Below, in pieces: positions 8,644 to 16,641 of a stretch of 64,000 bases of DNA. Where the stretch lies: positions 3,658,001 to 3,722,000 of the forward strand of contig NZ_CP017479.1 in NCBI RefSeq assembly GCF_001761465.1, given 5' to 3'. Below the pieces are notes generated by a model. The model was not told where the DNA came from. It saw only the letters and a program-made list of their open reading frames with translations, and made no database searches. A program made the position numbers and the translations under genes. The first letter of the stretch is position 1. The number at the start of each line of letters is the position of its first letter. This DNA comes from Flavobacterium gilvum (GTDB taxonomy: Bacteria > Bacteroidota > Bacteroidia > Flavobacteriales > Flavobacteriaceae).

Positions 8644-8943
8644 GGGAGCTAATCCTGCTGTCCGCTGTATCTGTGTCCCCGAACCCCAAGCACACAGGAT
8701 GCGGCTTTCATTCTACCGTCTGGACACAAATATAATACACTTAAAATGGGACACAGATTTAACAGATTAGACAGATTGTCGCTGATTTTTTTTGCATATT
8801 ACCAAAAAGATAGAAGCAAAAAATAAATAATTCTTATTGTTGAAAATAGATTATCAAATTTCATCTGTTTAAATCCGTTAAATCTGTGTCATCGGTGTTC
8901 TATTTTTAGATGTGTCCACACGGTAGGCTTCCATCAGGGCTAC
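8644..8943 (+). repeat. GGAGC...GGGCTA dispersed repeat, copy 1 (interrupted)
   Basis: The left half GGGAGCTAATCCTGCTGTCC and the right end CTTCCATCAGGGCTA match two further copies at 13337-13402 and 29616-29757. In this copy the right arm is split by a 214-bp insertion (8713-8926). Confidence 0.75.
8713..8926. mobile_element. MITE-like element, 214 bp, with 16-bp terminal inverted repeats
   Basis: The ends CTACCGTCTGGACACA (8713-8728) and TGTGTCCACACGGTAG (8911-8926) are inverted repeats matching at 15 of 16 positions. The adjoining 9-mers, GCTTTCATT at 8704-8712 and GCTTCCATC at 8927-8935, agree at 7 of 9 and look like a decayed target duplication. A second, inner inverted repeat lies at 8750-8778 and 8862-8890 (GACACAGATTTAAC and its complement). 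No ORF of useful size is inside, so it would depend on a transposase supplied elsewhere. Removing it restores the dispersed repeat seen at other sites. Confidence 0.65.
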
Positions 8944-9030
8944 GACAACTTTCTTTTTTCAGCCATAAAAAAAACAACACCGAGCAAATAACAAATTCCT
9001 GTATATTTTACGATTTGAAACTATTTTTTA

Positions 9031-9052
9031 TATATTTGTGTAATCGATTGCA
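9031..9052 (+). promoter_or_regulatory. -7 element and LacI-type operator of the pectate lyase gene
   Basis: TATATTTG (9031-9038) is a TAnnTTTG -7 element; the -33 box is weak. Directly behind it lies the palindrome TGTAATCGATTGCA (9039-9052), covering the expected transcription start. The same layout precedes the polygalacturonase gene. The CG-centred palindrome is typical of LacI-family operators, and the position suggests repression. Confidence 0.65.
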
Positions 9053-9184
9053 TTTGAATTATTAATTAAAAAAAAGAACTTTTTTTTCACCATATACAAA
9101 AAACACACCAAAATTACGTGTTAAGTGCAATTTACCCGAATCCAAAAATAAGATAACGACGATATCATATCGAAATAAAATAAC

Positions 9185-10369
9185 ATGAAAATGAATTTCA
9201 AAAAATTACTGCTCTTCGCAACAGTGTTAGGTCTTACAGGTTTAAATCTACAAGCCCAATCCAATACCGAAAACGAAATCAGTACCAGACCGTTTCAAGA
9301 CGGTGTCAACCATTGGTATCACATCAAAGACGAAGGTAATATTGTGAATCCGGTGGAAAATCAACCCCAATATGCTGAATCAGATTACAGCAAAATTGCC
9401 GACAACATCATACTATTTCAACGTGACAACGGAGGATGGCCAAAAAATTACGACATGAGAGCTATTTTGACACCGGAGCAAATACAAAAACTGAAAGAAA
9501 CTAAAGGGATTTTACATACTACTTTTGATAACGCCACCACTTACACACACATCAATTATTTGGCTCAAGTATATACTCTGACCAAAAATGAGTCCTATAA
9601 AAAAGCCTGCCTGAAAGGAATTGATTTTATTTTAAATGCACAATATTCGAATGGAGGTTGGCCACAATATTTCCCTCTAGAAAAAGGGTACAGCCGACAC
9701 ATTACCTTTAATGACGGTGCTTATATGGGAATTATGAATTTATTGAAAAAAGTAGTAAATAATGATTCTAATTTTGCTTTTATAGATAGGAAAACAAAAT
9801 CCAAAGTTACAACAGCTTACCAAAAAGGTCTTGATTGTATCCTAAAAATGCAAGTTTTAGACAATGGAAAACTAACCGCGTGGTGCCAACAACACGATGA
9901 AATTACCTTATTGCCAGCTTGGGCAAGAGCTTTTGAACCGCCAAGCATTTGCAATGGCGAAAGTACCGAAATCGTACAGTTTTTAATGGATATTAACAAC
10001 CCAAACGACAAAATAATCAAAGCTGTAGAAAGTGCAATACAATGGTTTAACGCTTCTAAAATATACAATACCCGAATCGAAATTTTTGATGCACCAAAAT
10101 TTGAATCAAAATACACAACGGTAACCAAAGACAAAAAAGTGGTGAACGACACTACCGCGCCACCTATTTGGACACGTTATTATGAATTAACCACCGATCG
10201 TCCTCTATTTTGCAACAGAGACAGTAAGTATGTGTATTCATTGGCTGAAGTAGAAAGAGAACGTCGTGTAGGATATTCGTGGTACACTTATGATCCCAAA
10301 AAAGTATTGGATAAATATCCGGCTTGGCAAAAAAAATGGGCTCCACAGACCGCCGCTTTAAAACAGTAG
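9185..10369 (+). CDS. Pectate lyase, polysaccharide lyase family 10
   Basis: A secreted enzyme predicted to cleave polygalacturonate by beta-elimination. Residues 1-24 form a signal peptide (MKMNFKKLLLFATVLGLTG, ending near LQAQ). The mature 370-residue part matches the PL10 pectate lyase family (PF09492), with NGGWPKNYDM, TFDNATTYTHINYLAQVY, NGGWPQYFP, SRHITFNDGAYMGIMN and WARAFEPPSIC in order, the last two holding candidate catalytic and Ca2+-binding residues. No T9SS C-terminal sorting domain or carbohydrate-binding module is seen. Next to it is a GH28 polygalacturonase with the same operator, so the two likely respond together to pectin. Confidence 0.92.
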   Translation: MKMNFKKLLLFATVLGLTGLNLQAQSNTENEISTRPFQDGVNHWYHIKDEGNIVNPVENQPQYAESDYSKIADNIILFQRDNGGWPKNYDMRAILTPEQIQKLKETKGILHTTFDNATTYTHINYLAQVYTLTKNESYKKACLKGIDFILNAQYSNGGWPQYFPLEKGYSRHITFNDGAYMGIMNLLKKVVNNDSNFAFIDRKTKSKVTTAYQKGLDCILKMQVLDNGKLTAWCQQHDEITLLPAWARAFEPPSICNGESTEIVQFLMDINNPNDKIIKAVESAIQWFNASKIYNTRIEIFDAPKFESKYTTVTKDKKVVNDTTAPPIWTRYYELTTDRPLFCNRDSKYVYSLAEVERERRVGYSWYTYDPKKVLDKYPAWQKKWAPQTAALKQ

Positions 10370-10408
10370 CACCTTCTCACTTTAACATTTTTTTTAAGCA
10401 ATTTATAA

Positions 10409-10453
10409 TTTGAATGTGGGTGTTTTTTAAATACATTTGTGCAATCGATTACA
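10409..10453 (+). promoter_or_regulatory. Promoter and LacI-type operator of the polygalacturonase gene
   Basis: TTTG (10409-10412), a 19-bp spacer and TACATTTG (10432-10439) are a full-consensus Bacteroidota promoter. It is followed without a gap by the palindrome TGCAATCGATTACA (10440-10453), almost identical to the one before the pectate lyase gene. The operator overlaps the expected transcription start, as for a repressor. Confidence 0.8.
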
Positions 10454-10530
10454 TAAACTTATTTTCTTTCGGAATAATCAATTATTAAAAAACATCCATA
10501 ATCTCCACATCACACAATTAAAATTTAAGA

Positions 10531-12225
10531 ATGAAAAAAAACAAAATTAACCTTGTCTGTATTGCTTTGACAGTATTCATGACTATCTGCTCCAAAAATG
10601 TCCTAGCCCAGAATTCGAAAACAGAAGTGGCTTATCCGGGTGTCCAATTCAAAATGGCAAAAGTCAAAGAGCCTATCATTCCAAAAAACACAGTAAACAT
10701 TAAAGATTTTGGCGCTGTCAACGGAGGAACTGTTTTGAATACCAAAGCATTTGCCGATGCAATCAATGCCGTATCCAAAAAAGGAGGCGGAAAAGTGATT
10801 ATTCCTCCTGGAGTTTGGCTTACAGGTCCAATCATCTTAAAAAGCAACATCGAATTGCACGCTCAAGCGGGAGCATTAATTCAGTTCTCACCCAACAAAG
10901 ATTTATATCCAATCATCGAAACCAGCTTTGAAGGATTAAACACTTGGCGTTGTATCTCCCCTATTTACGGTAAAAACCTTGAAAATGTAGCATTTACAGG
11001 AAAAGGCGTTTATGACGGTTCGGGTCAGGTTTGGCGTATGGTAAAAAAAGGAAAACTAACCGAGAGTCAATGGAAAAGCTTTGTTGCTTCGGGAGGTGTT
11101 TTGAATGACAAAAAAGAAAGTTGGTATCCATCAGAGCAATATTTTAAAGCTGCCACAAGTGGAAATGCCGACCAAAATGTGCGTTTGGACTTAAAAACAA
11201 AAGAAGATTATCAAGCCATTCGCGATTTTCTTCGTCCGGTAATGGTAAGTATTCAAAACAGTAAAAGAGTATTATTTGACGGTCCTGTATTTCAGAATTC
11301 ACCGGCTTGGAATATTCACCCGCTGATGATTGAAGATTTGATTATCAGAAATGTATCGGTTCGTAACCCTTGGTATTCACAAAACGGTGACGGTCTGGAT
11401 GTAGAATCCTGCAAAAATGTCCTTGTAGAAAATTCAAGTTTTGATGTGGGAGACGATGCTATTTGTATCAAATCTGGAAAAGACAAAGATGGGCGTGATC
11501 GTGGCGTTCCTTGCGAAAACCTTGTTATCCGCAATAATATCGTTTATCATGGGCACGGAGGTGTAACCGTGGGAAGCGAAATGTCTGGAGGCGTAAAAAA
11601 CATGTATGTTGCAAATTGTACTTTTATGGGAACAGATGTTGGTTTGCGTTTCAAAAGCAACCGTGGTCGTGGAGGAATTGTAGATAACATCTACATCACG
11701 GATATTTTTATGACTGATATTCCGTCTCAGGCAATTTCATTCGACCTTTATTACGGCGGAAAATCCATTGCTGAAACTTTGGCCGAAGGAGGTAACAAAA
11801 TCAACACCACGGTAGTTCCTGTTGATGAAAAAACCCCTCAGTTCAAAAACATAATTATCAAAAACATCACTATCAACGGAGCTTATCAAGCTGTGTTCTT
11901 GCAAGGCTTACCAGAAATGAACCTTGAAAACATCGCTATTTCGAATTTGACCGTAAAAGCAGAGAGAGGTTTTTCAATCATCGATGCCAACGGAATCAAA
12001 ATCAGTAATGCTAAATTGGATATTGAAGCCCCAAACGTTTTTGAAATCTATAATGGCAAAAATTTATCCATCAAAAACACAGAATTCAATTCGACTTCTC
12101 CAAAAGCAGTAAGCATCAACGGAGAAGCCTGTAAAAATATCGAATTGGTTTCAACACAAAATTCGGATTTTTCAAAGAAAACTGTTATTGGCGATAATGT
12201 TCCGAAAGAAGCTGTGAAATTCTAA
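10531..12225 (+). CDS. Glycoside hydrolase family 28 protein (polygalacturonase)
   Basis: A secreted enzyme expected to hydrolyse polygalacturonate or oligogalacturonates. A signal peptide spans about residues 1-27. The entry to the beta-helix, NIKDFGAVNGGTVLNTKAF, begins near 56. The GH28 catalytic aspartates are in GDGLDVES (about 286-293) and VGDDAICIKSG (about 306-316), followed by GHGGVTVGSEMSGG (about 339-352, with the conserved His) and RFKSNRGRGG (about 373-382). At 564 residues it is longer than plant or fungal members but normal for Bacteroidota, several of which are exo-acting. It has its own promoter and operator and a strong terminator behind it. Confidence 0.93.
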   Translation: MKKNKINLVCIALTVFMTICSKNVLAQNSKTEVAYPGVQFKMAKVKEPIIPKNTVNIKDFGAVNGGTVLNTKAFADAINAVSKKGGGKVIIPPGVWLTGPIILKSNIELHAQAGALIQFSPNKDLYPIIETSFEGLNTWRCISPIYGKNLENVAFTGKGVYDGSGQVWRMVKKGKLTESQWKSFVASGGVLNDKKESWYPSEQYFKAATSGNADQNVRLDLKTKEDYQAIRDFLRPVMVSIQNSKRVLFDGPVFQNSPAWNIHPLMIEDLIIRNVSVRNPWYSQNGDGLDVESCKNVLVENSSFDVGDDAICIKSGKDKDGRDRGVPCENLVIRNNIVYHGHGGVTVGSEMSGGVKNMYVANCTFMGTDVGLRFKSNRGRGGIVDNIYITDIFMTDIPSQAISFDLYYGGKSIAETLAEGGNKINTTVVPVDEKTPQFKNIIIKNITINGAYQAVFLQGLPEMNLENIAISNLTVKAERGFSIIDANGIKISNAKLDIEAPNVFEIYNGKNLSIKNTEFNSTSPKAVSINGEACKNIELVSTQNSDFSKKTVIGDNVPKEAVKF

Positions 12226-12246
12226 AACCAAAATTATACGGTTTAA

Positions 12247-12300
12247 AACCCATTGAATACAGTTCTAAAACCACTGTATTCAATGGGTTTTTCTTTTATT
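12247..12300 (+). terminator. Rho-independent terminator after the polygalacturonase gene
   Basis: A perfect 16-bp stem, AACCCATTGAATACAG (12247-12262) with CTGTATTCAATGGGTT (12274-12289), is followed by TTTTCTTTTATTT. It closes the pectin-degradation group. Confidence 0.9.
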
Positions 12301-12425
12301 TCTATTCATAAAAAAATCAAAAAAAATTAGCATTTTGACACTGATGCAATAATAACACCCCTTTTCACCGTTACTATTAGAAAGCCTTTTCGCAGTCCTT
12401 TTTATTTCATCCTAAGAAACAAGCT

Positions 12426-13268
12426 ATGCAAAAGTTCATTCTGATACTCGCCCTCATTACCATTTTCTATTCGTGTAAACAACAGAATTCAGATACATTT
12501 GTGTTCAAAAAAAAAATTGAAAGAAAACAACCCAAAAGTATTTCGTTTCATTTCGAAAACACCAAACAATGGCTCAATCAAAATCCAAGCAGTATGGAAC
12601 TCAAAATCGTTCGAGCCGTCAACCGAACCGATAAAAACCATTTAACAAAAATGGATTCCATCCTAATTCCGGGAGATCTAAGCGGTGACATCGTGTTTTA
12701 TCTTCCATTCCCGCTGGAAGTTCCCTACCTACTTCCCGTCAATAAGATTATCTTTTTTTCCTATCCCACACAAACCTTTGCGGCATACGAAAACGGCGAA
12801 TTGATTTACGCTGGCCCCACCAATATGGGACGAAAAAACGACCCCACTCCCACCGGACTATTCTTTACCAACTGGAAAGCCGAAAGAACAACAAGCACGT
12901 TCAATGACGAATGGGATTTGCGTTGGAACTTCAATATTGCCAACAAAGTCGGCGTGGGTTGGCATCAATATGAATTGCCCGGCTATCCCGCCTCACATTC
13001 CTGCTTACGACTACAGGAAAAAGATGCCAAATACCTTTATACGTGGGCAGATCAGTGGATATTGAAAGACGATCAAAACATACTATTCAAAGGAACTCCC
13101 GTAATCATTTTTGGCAAATACGATTTTGACGCACCAAAACCCTGGCTTCAATTGGCAAACAATCCAAAAGCACTGAACATTTCCCCTTCCGAAATCGAAA
13201 ATATAACCAAACCTTATCTAGAAACTATTTTATTAGAACAGAGAAAAAAGGAAAAGAGTGCTCAATAA
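12426..13268 (+). CDS. L,D-transpeptidase (YkuD-type) lipoprotein
   Basis: The N-terminus (MQKFILILALITIFYSCKQQ) is a lipoprotein signal with the lipobox cysteine at about residue 17, so the protein is probably anchored in a membrane facing the periplasm. The C-terminal half is a YkuD domain: GPTNMGRKNDPTPTG near 133-147, then WHQYELPGYPASHSCLRL near 179-196, where the His and the SHSCLR cysteine match the H-(x)n-SH(G/S)CxR catalytic motif. Such enzymes make or cleave 3-3 peptidoglycan cross-links or attach proteins to peptidoglycan. The 280-residue length is normal. It is a single gene with no clear operon partner. Confidence 0.85.
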   Translation: MQKFILILALITIFYSCKQQNSDTFVFKKKIERKQPKSISFHFENTKQWLNQNPSSMELKIVRAVNRTDKNHLTKMDSILIPGDLSGDIVFYLPFPLEVPYLLPVNKIIFFSYPTQTFAAYENGELIYAGPTNMGRKNDPTPTGLFFTNWKAERTTSTFNDEWDLRWNFNIANKVGVGWHQYELPGYPASHSCLRLQEKDAKYLYTWADQWILKDDQNILFKGTPVIIFGKYDFDAPKPWLQLANNPKALNISPSEIENITKPYLETILLEQRKKEKSAQ

Positions 13269-13336
13269 ATTATCCGCTTCAAAATTACATTTATGTTTCC
13301 TCTTTTTTAGGAGCACATATTAAAGTGCTTTGATCA

Positions 13337-13402
13337 AGAGCAGTCCCGCTGTCATTTCAATCCACGCCCAAAAGCGTGGGATTTTCCCTTCCATCGGGGC
13401 TA
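13337..13402 (+). repeat. GGAGC...GGGCTA dispersed repeat, copy 2
   Basis: AGAGCAGTCCCGCTGTC at the left, a central hairpin CCACGC/GCGTGG (13362-13380) and CCCTTCCATCGGGGCTA at the right. Same ends as the copies at 8644-8943 and 29616-29757, with a different centre. Confidence 0.7.
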
Positions 13403-13559
13403 GGCAAGATATTAAGTTTTTCATAAGACATTCAAAAAAAATCCATCAAGACACTATCTTGTCTTTGCGAGGACTCATTAAAAAAAAAAAGCAATATGAA
13501 ATGACATTCAAATTGAATAGCTCATACCAATATTTCACTCAACACCTACGCCCAATATT

Positions 13560-13605
13560 GTCATTCCTCAGGACACGAGCGAAAGCGAACTGGCAAAGCA
13601 ATCTC
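13560..13605 (+). repeat. GTCATTCC dispersed repeat, copy A
   Basis: GTCATTCCTCAGGACACGAG at 13560-13579, continuing as GCGAAAGCGAACTGGCAAAG and then CAATCTC. An inverted copy is found at 60832-60884, and its outer part GGAATGAC recurs as ACGGAATGACAAG near 13635. Confidence 0.7.
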
Positions 13606-13805
13606 ATATTAGTTACGATCTTTACTAGGATTCCTACGGAATGACAAGTTTGCGGATTATTGGAATATTGAAAAAGTCATTGGCAAAGAAAAGGATGCTT
13701 ACTTTAGGTATTACTTACTTCTCCAACTAATAAACTTTACATTCCACTTGCATATTTCCTTTAATTATTTAACTTTATGATTCAATAAACACTAAAATCA
13801 TCAGA

Positions 13806-14459
13806 ATGAAAATAGCAATTTTGGGAACAGGAGCTGTTGGCACAACGATAGCCTCTAGATTGGTTGAAATAGGTCATCAGGTAATGATAGGCTCCCGAAG
13901 CAAGACTAATGAAAAAGCAATTGAATTTGTACAAAAATTTGATAGAAACATCAGTAACGGAACCTTTGAGGAAGCCGCAAATTTCGGAGACATCATTTTC
14001 AACTGCATCAAAGGAGAATTCGCAGTTGGCGCATTAAAATCTATCGAAAAAATTATTGATAACAAAATCCTTATCGATGTCTCTATCCCTGTTAATACAA
14101 AAAACGGAATGCCATTTACCTTAATTCCAGAACTTTGCAACACCAACTCATTGGGAGAAGAAATCCAAAAAAACTTACCAAATACCAAAGTGGTAAAAAC
14201 CCTAAACACCATGTGGAGTACCTTGATGATGACGCCATCAATGCTCAAGGATGGAGATCATACCAATTTCATTTGTGGCAATGATACAGAAGCCAAAGAA
14301 ACAGTGAAAATTTTACTGAAAGAAATTGGTTGGAAAGAAGAATCTATTATGGATTTAGGCGATATTACGGGTTCAAGAGGAATGGAAAGCGTACTCCATT
14401 TGTGGTGGAAAATCTGGGGATCCACAATAGGAACTTTCAGTATCAAAGTGGTCAATTAA
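13806..14459 (+). CDS. NAD(P)-binding oxidoreductase, F420-dependent-NADP-oxidoreductase-like
   Basis: A 217-residue protein with an N-terminal Rossmann motif, ILGTGAVGTTIASRL, at residues 4-18. GSRSKTNEKA follows at the second strand, whose Ser-Arg suggests preference for NADP(H). The whole chain fits the family named after F420-dependent NADP oxidoreductase (PF03807 type), although flavobacteria are not known to use F420. It contains NCIKGEFAVGAL and VKTLNTMWSTLM as in other Bacteroidota members. Substrate unknown. It stands alone between a repeat-rich spacer and a strong terminator. Confidence 0.75.
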   Translation: MKIAILGTGAVGTTIASRLVEIGHQVMIGSRSKTNEKAIEFVQKFDRNISNGTFEEAANFGDIIFNCIKGEFAVGALKSIEKIIDNKILIDVSIPVNTKNGMPFTLIPELCNTNSLGEEIQKNLPNTKVVKTLNTMWSTLMMTPSMLKDGDHTNFICGNDTEAKETVKILLKEIGWKEESIMDLGDITGSRGMESVLHLWWKIWGSTIGTFSIKVVN

Positions 14460-14486
14460 TAAAACCGTACTTAAAAATACATTTTC

Positions 14487-14528
14487 AAATGCCTTCAAAA
14501 ACAGAAACTTTTTGAAGGCATTTTTATT
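14487..14528 (+). terminator. Rho-independent terminator after the Rossmann oxidoreductase gene
   Basis: ATGCCTTCAAAAA pairs with TTTTTGAAGGCAT over a short loop, followed by TTTTTATTTG. Confidence 0.9.
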
Positions 14529-14595
14529 TGTCACCTATACAAAACTATGGTTCTTTCAACTTTTTAAAAAATCCAAAAACCTGTGCCATTACTCT

Positions 14596-14626
14596 TTTAA
14601 AAAATAACTATTTTTGCAGTCTAATT
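14596..14626 (+). promoter_or_regulatory. Promoter of aguB-aguA
   Basis: TTTA (14596-14599), 19 bp, TATTTTTG (14619-14626). The aguB ATG lies only 9 bases behind the -7 element, so the mRNA has almost no untranslated leader. Confidence 0.65.
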
Positions 14627-14635
14627 TTTTTTACC

Positions 14636-15523
14636 ATGTCAAAGAAGAAATACAAAATAGCAGTCATTCAATTAAACCTAAATGACGTTGCCGAAAATAA
14701 CCTAAAAAAATGTTTGAGTTGGGTGCGTGATGCCGCCGCTCAAGGAGCTGAGGTAATTTCGTTGCCTGAATTATACAGTAGTCATTATTTTTGTCAAAGT
14801 GAAGATGTCGATAATTTTGCTTTGGCGGAACCATTGTACAGCACTTCATTCATTGCTTTCAGTGCATTGGCAAAAGAATTGGGAGTGGTCATCATTGTTC
14901 CTTTCTTCGAAAAAAGAATGGCCGGAATTTACCACAACAGCGCATACATTATAGACACTGATGGTTCTGAAGCTGGTTTATACCGCAAAATGCACATCCC
15001 GGACGATCCACATTTCTACGAAAAATTCTATTTTACACCGGGAGATTTAGGTTTCAAAGCTTTCCCAACCGAAAAAGGAAAAATCGGGACATTAATTTGC
15101 TGGGATCAATGGTATCCAGAAGCAGCCCGATTAACTGCTTTACAAGGTGCTGATGTATTATTTTACCCAACAGCAATCGGTTGGCATCCATTAGAAAAAG
15201 AACAATATGGCGAAAACCAACACGGTGCCTGGATGAACGTAATGAAAGGTCATGCCGTTGCCAATGGTGTGTATGTCGCTGCGGCAAACCGTATCGGACT
15301 GGAACAATATATTGAAGGAACTGCTGGAATCCAGTTTTGGGGTTCATCATTTATCGCTGGCCCGCAAGGAGAGATTTTGGCGCAAGCCTCACATGATAAA
15401 GAAGAAATCCTTATTGCTGAAGTTGACCTGGATTTACAGGAAAACGTTCGCCAGAACTGGCCATTCTTCAGAGACAGAAGAATCGATGCTTTTGGGGATA
15501 TTACTAAAAGAGCCATTGATTAA
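14636..15523 (+). CDS. aguB: N-carbamoylputrescine amidase
   Basis: Hydrolyses N-carbamoylputrescine to putrescine, CO2 and ammonia. It belongs to the carbon-nitrogen hydrolase (nitrilase) superfamily, with the Glu-Lys-Cys triad visible in SLPELYSSHYF (Glu), LYRKMHIPDDP (Lys) and TLICWDQWYPEAARL (Cys). I chose ATG 14636 (MSKKKYKIAVIQLNL), giving 295 residues. The frame extends upstream to a TTG at 14528, but that overlaps the preceding terminator and this gene's promoter. The next gene starts 2 bp after the stop and encodes the enzyme for the preceding step, so the two form one operon for putrescine synthesis from agmatine. Confidence 0.95.
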   Translation: MSKKKYKIAVIQLNLNDVAENNLKKCLSWVRDAAAQGAEVISLPELYSSHYFCQSEDVDNFALAEPLYSTSFIAFSALAKELGVVIIVPFFEKRMAGIYHNSAYIIDTDGSEAGLYRKMHIPDDPHFYEKFYFTPGDLGFKAFPTEKGKIGTLICWDQWYPEAARLTALQGADVLFYPTAIGWHPLEKEQYGENQHGAWMNVMKGHAVANGVYVAAANRIGLEQYIEGTAGIQFWGSSFIAGPQGEILAQASHDKEEILIAEVDLDLQENVRQNWPFFRDRRIDAFGDITKRAID

Positions 15524-15525
15524 TC

Positions 15526-16566
15526 ATGAGTACAAACAATAGAAGATTCCCCGCAGAATGGGAAAAACAACAAGGAATTTTATTGTGTTTCCCTCACAAC
15601 GGAAAAGATTGGCCGGGGAAATACGAAGCGGTTCAGTGGGCCTTTGTTGAATTCATCAAAAAAGTAGCCACTTACGAACAGGTATTCCTGATTATTGCCG
15701 ATGAAAATCAACAAAACAAAGTCACCGAAATGCTCGAAATGGCTCATGTAACGATGAGCAATGTTTCTTTCATTATACATAAAACCAACCGAAGCTGGAT
15801 GCGAGATTCGGGTCCAATTATCGTTAAAAATGGCTCAAAAAGAGAAGCTTTAAATTTTAATTTTAATGGTTGGGCAAAATATAAAAACATCAATCTGGAC
15901 AAACACGTTCCAAATAAAGTTGGAGAATTCCTAAACATTCCTGTTACGCAAGTAATGTACAAAGGAAAACCGGTTATTGTTGAAGGTGGTGCTATTGATG
16001 TAAATGGTAAAGGAACGCTGCTTACCTCCGAAGAATGTTTGATGCATCCTGATATTCAGGTTCGAAATCCCGGTTTTACCAAAGAGGATTACGAAGCCGT
16101 TTTCAAAGAATATTTGGGAGTTACCAACGTAATTTGGCTTGGCGATGGAATTGAAGGCGATGATACTCACGGACATATCGATGATTTATGCCGATTTGTC
16201 AATGAAGACACCATTGTTACAATAGTCGAATTGGATCCAAGCAACAGCAACTTTAAACCATTGCAGGACAATCTAAAAAGGCTTCAAAATGCGAAACTTG
16301 AAGATGGCAAATCTCCTGTAATTGTAACATTGCCAATGCCGAAAACAATTGATTTTGATGGATTGCGTTTGCCCGCAAGTTATGCCAATTTCCTGATTTT
16401 GAACAATTGCGTTTTGGTTCCCACGTTTAATGATGCCAATGACAGAAAGGCTCTTAATATATTGTCTGAATGTTTTCCTGACCGTGAAATCATCGGAATT
16501 AGTGCGACCGATTTTATTTGGGGATTTGGGACGTTACATTGCTTGAGTCAGCAAATACCGGAGTAA
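15526..16566 (+). CDS. aguA: Agmatine deiminase
   Basis: Converts agmatine to N-carbamoylputrescine. The 346-residue protein is a porphyromonas-type peptidyl-arginine deiminase fold (PF04371). Visible are RSWMRDSGPI near 88-97, VEGGAIDVNGKGTLLTSEECLM near 150, WLGDGIEGDDTHGHIDDLCRF near 204 with the catalytic Asp and His, and the active-site cysteine in GFGTLHCLSQQ close to the C-terminus. Translationally coupled to aguB (2-bp gap). Arginine decarboxylase, which supplies agmatine, is not in the window. Confidence 0.95.
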   Translation: MSTNNRRFPAEWEKQQGILLCFPHNGKDWPGKYEAVQWAFVEFIKKVATYEQVFLIIADENQQNKVTEMLEMAHVTMSNVSFIIHKTNRSWMRDSGPIIVKNGSKREALNFNFNGWAKYKNINLDKHVPNKVGEFLNIPVTQVMYKGKPVIVEGGAIDVNGKGTLLTSEECLMHPDIQVRNPGFTKEDYEAVFKEYLGVTNVIWLGDGIEGDDTHGHIDDLCRFVNEDTIVTIVELDPSNSNFKPLQDNLKRLQNAKLEDGKSPVIVTLPMPKTIDFDGLRLPASYANFLILNNCVLVPTFNDANDRKALNILSECFPDREIIGISATDFIWGFGTLHCLSQQIPE

Positions 16567-16585
16567 AAAAACATACTTAAAAAGA

Positions 16586-16626
16586 AAAAGACTTGCGAAA
16601 ATTAATTTGCAAGTCTTTTTTTATTG
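16586..16626. terminator. Bidirectional terminator between aguA and the M1 peptidase gene
   Basis: AAAGACTTGC and GCAAGTCTTT form a stem with T-runs on both strands, serving the two convergent genes. Confidence 0.88.
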
Positions 16627-16641
16627 AATATTAACCTTTCC

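Larger units (their letters stand above)
8569..9030. other. Gene-free stretch between thrC and pectate lyase
   Basis: No credible gene here. It holds one arm of the ATATAAG palindromic repeat (ACCATATAAGGCATATAAGG near 8579-8598), then a GGAGC...GGGCTA repeat interrupted by a MITE-like element, both listed separately. The pectate lyase promoter region starts at about 9031. Confidence 0.7.
13269..13805. other. Gene-free stretch with two dispersed repeats
   Basis: This 537-bp stretch holds a compact copy of the GGAGC...GGGCTA repeat (13337-13402), a GTCATTCC-type repeat (core 13560-13605) and, at the right end, a candidate promoter for the next gene: CTTG 13747-13750, 19 bp, TAACTTTA 13770-13777. 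A 104-codon open frame over the repeats looks spurious. Confidence 0.6.

Noticed and set aside
9817..10152. Open frame opposite the pectate lyase gene
   Set aside because: Antisense to a clear PL10 coding region; no start context or family resemblance.
9185..12225. Type IX secretion sorting domain on the pectin enzymes
   Set aside because: Neither protein has a C-terminal domain beyond its catalytic fold; both end shortly after it.
13330..13644. Open frame of 104 codons, plus strand
   Set aside because: It runs across two dispersed repeats, has no recognisable protein sequence and no promoter or ribosome site.
14528..14635. Upstream TTG start for AguB
   Set aside because: It would put the start inside the preceding terminator and upstream of the promoter; homologues begin near MSKKKYKIA.
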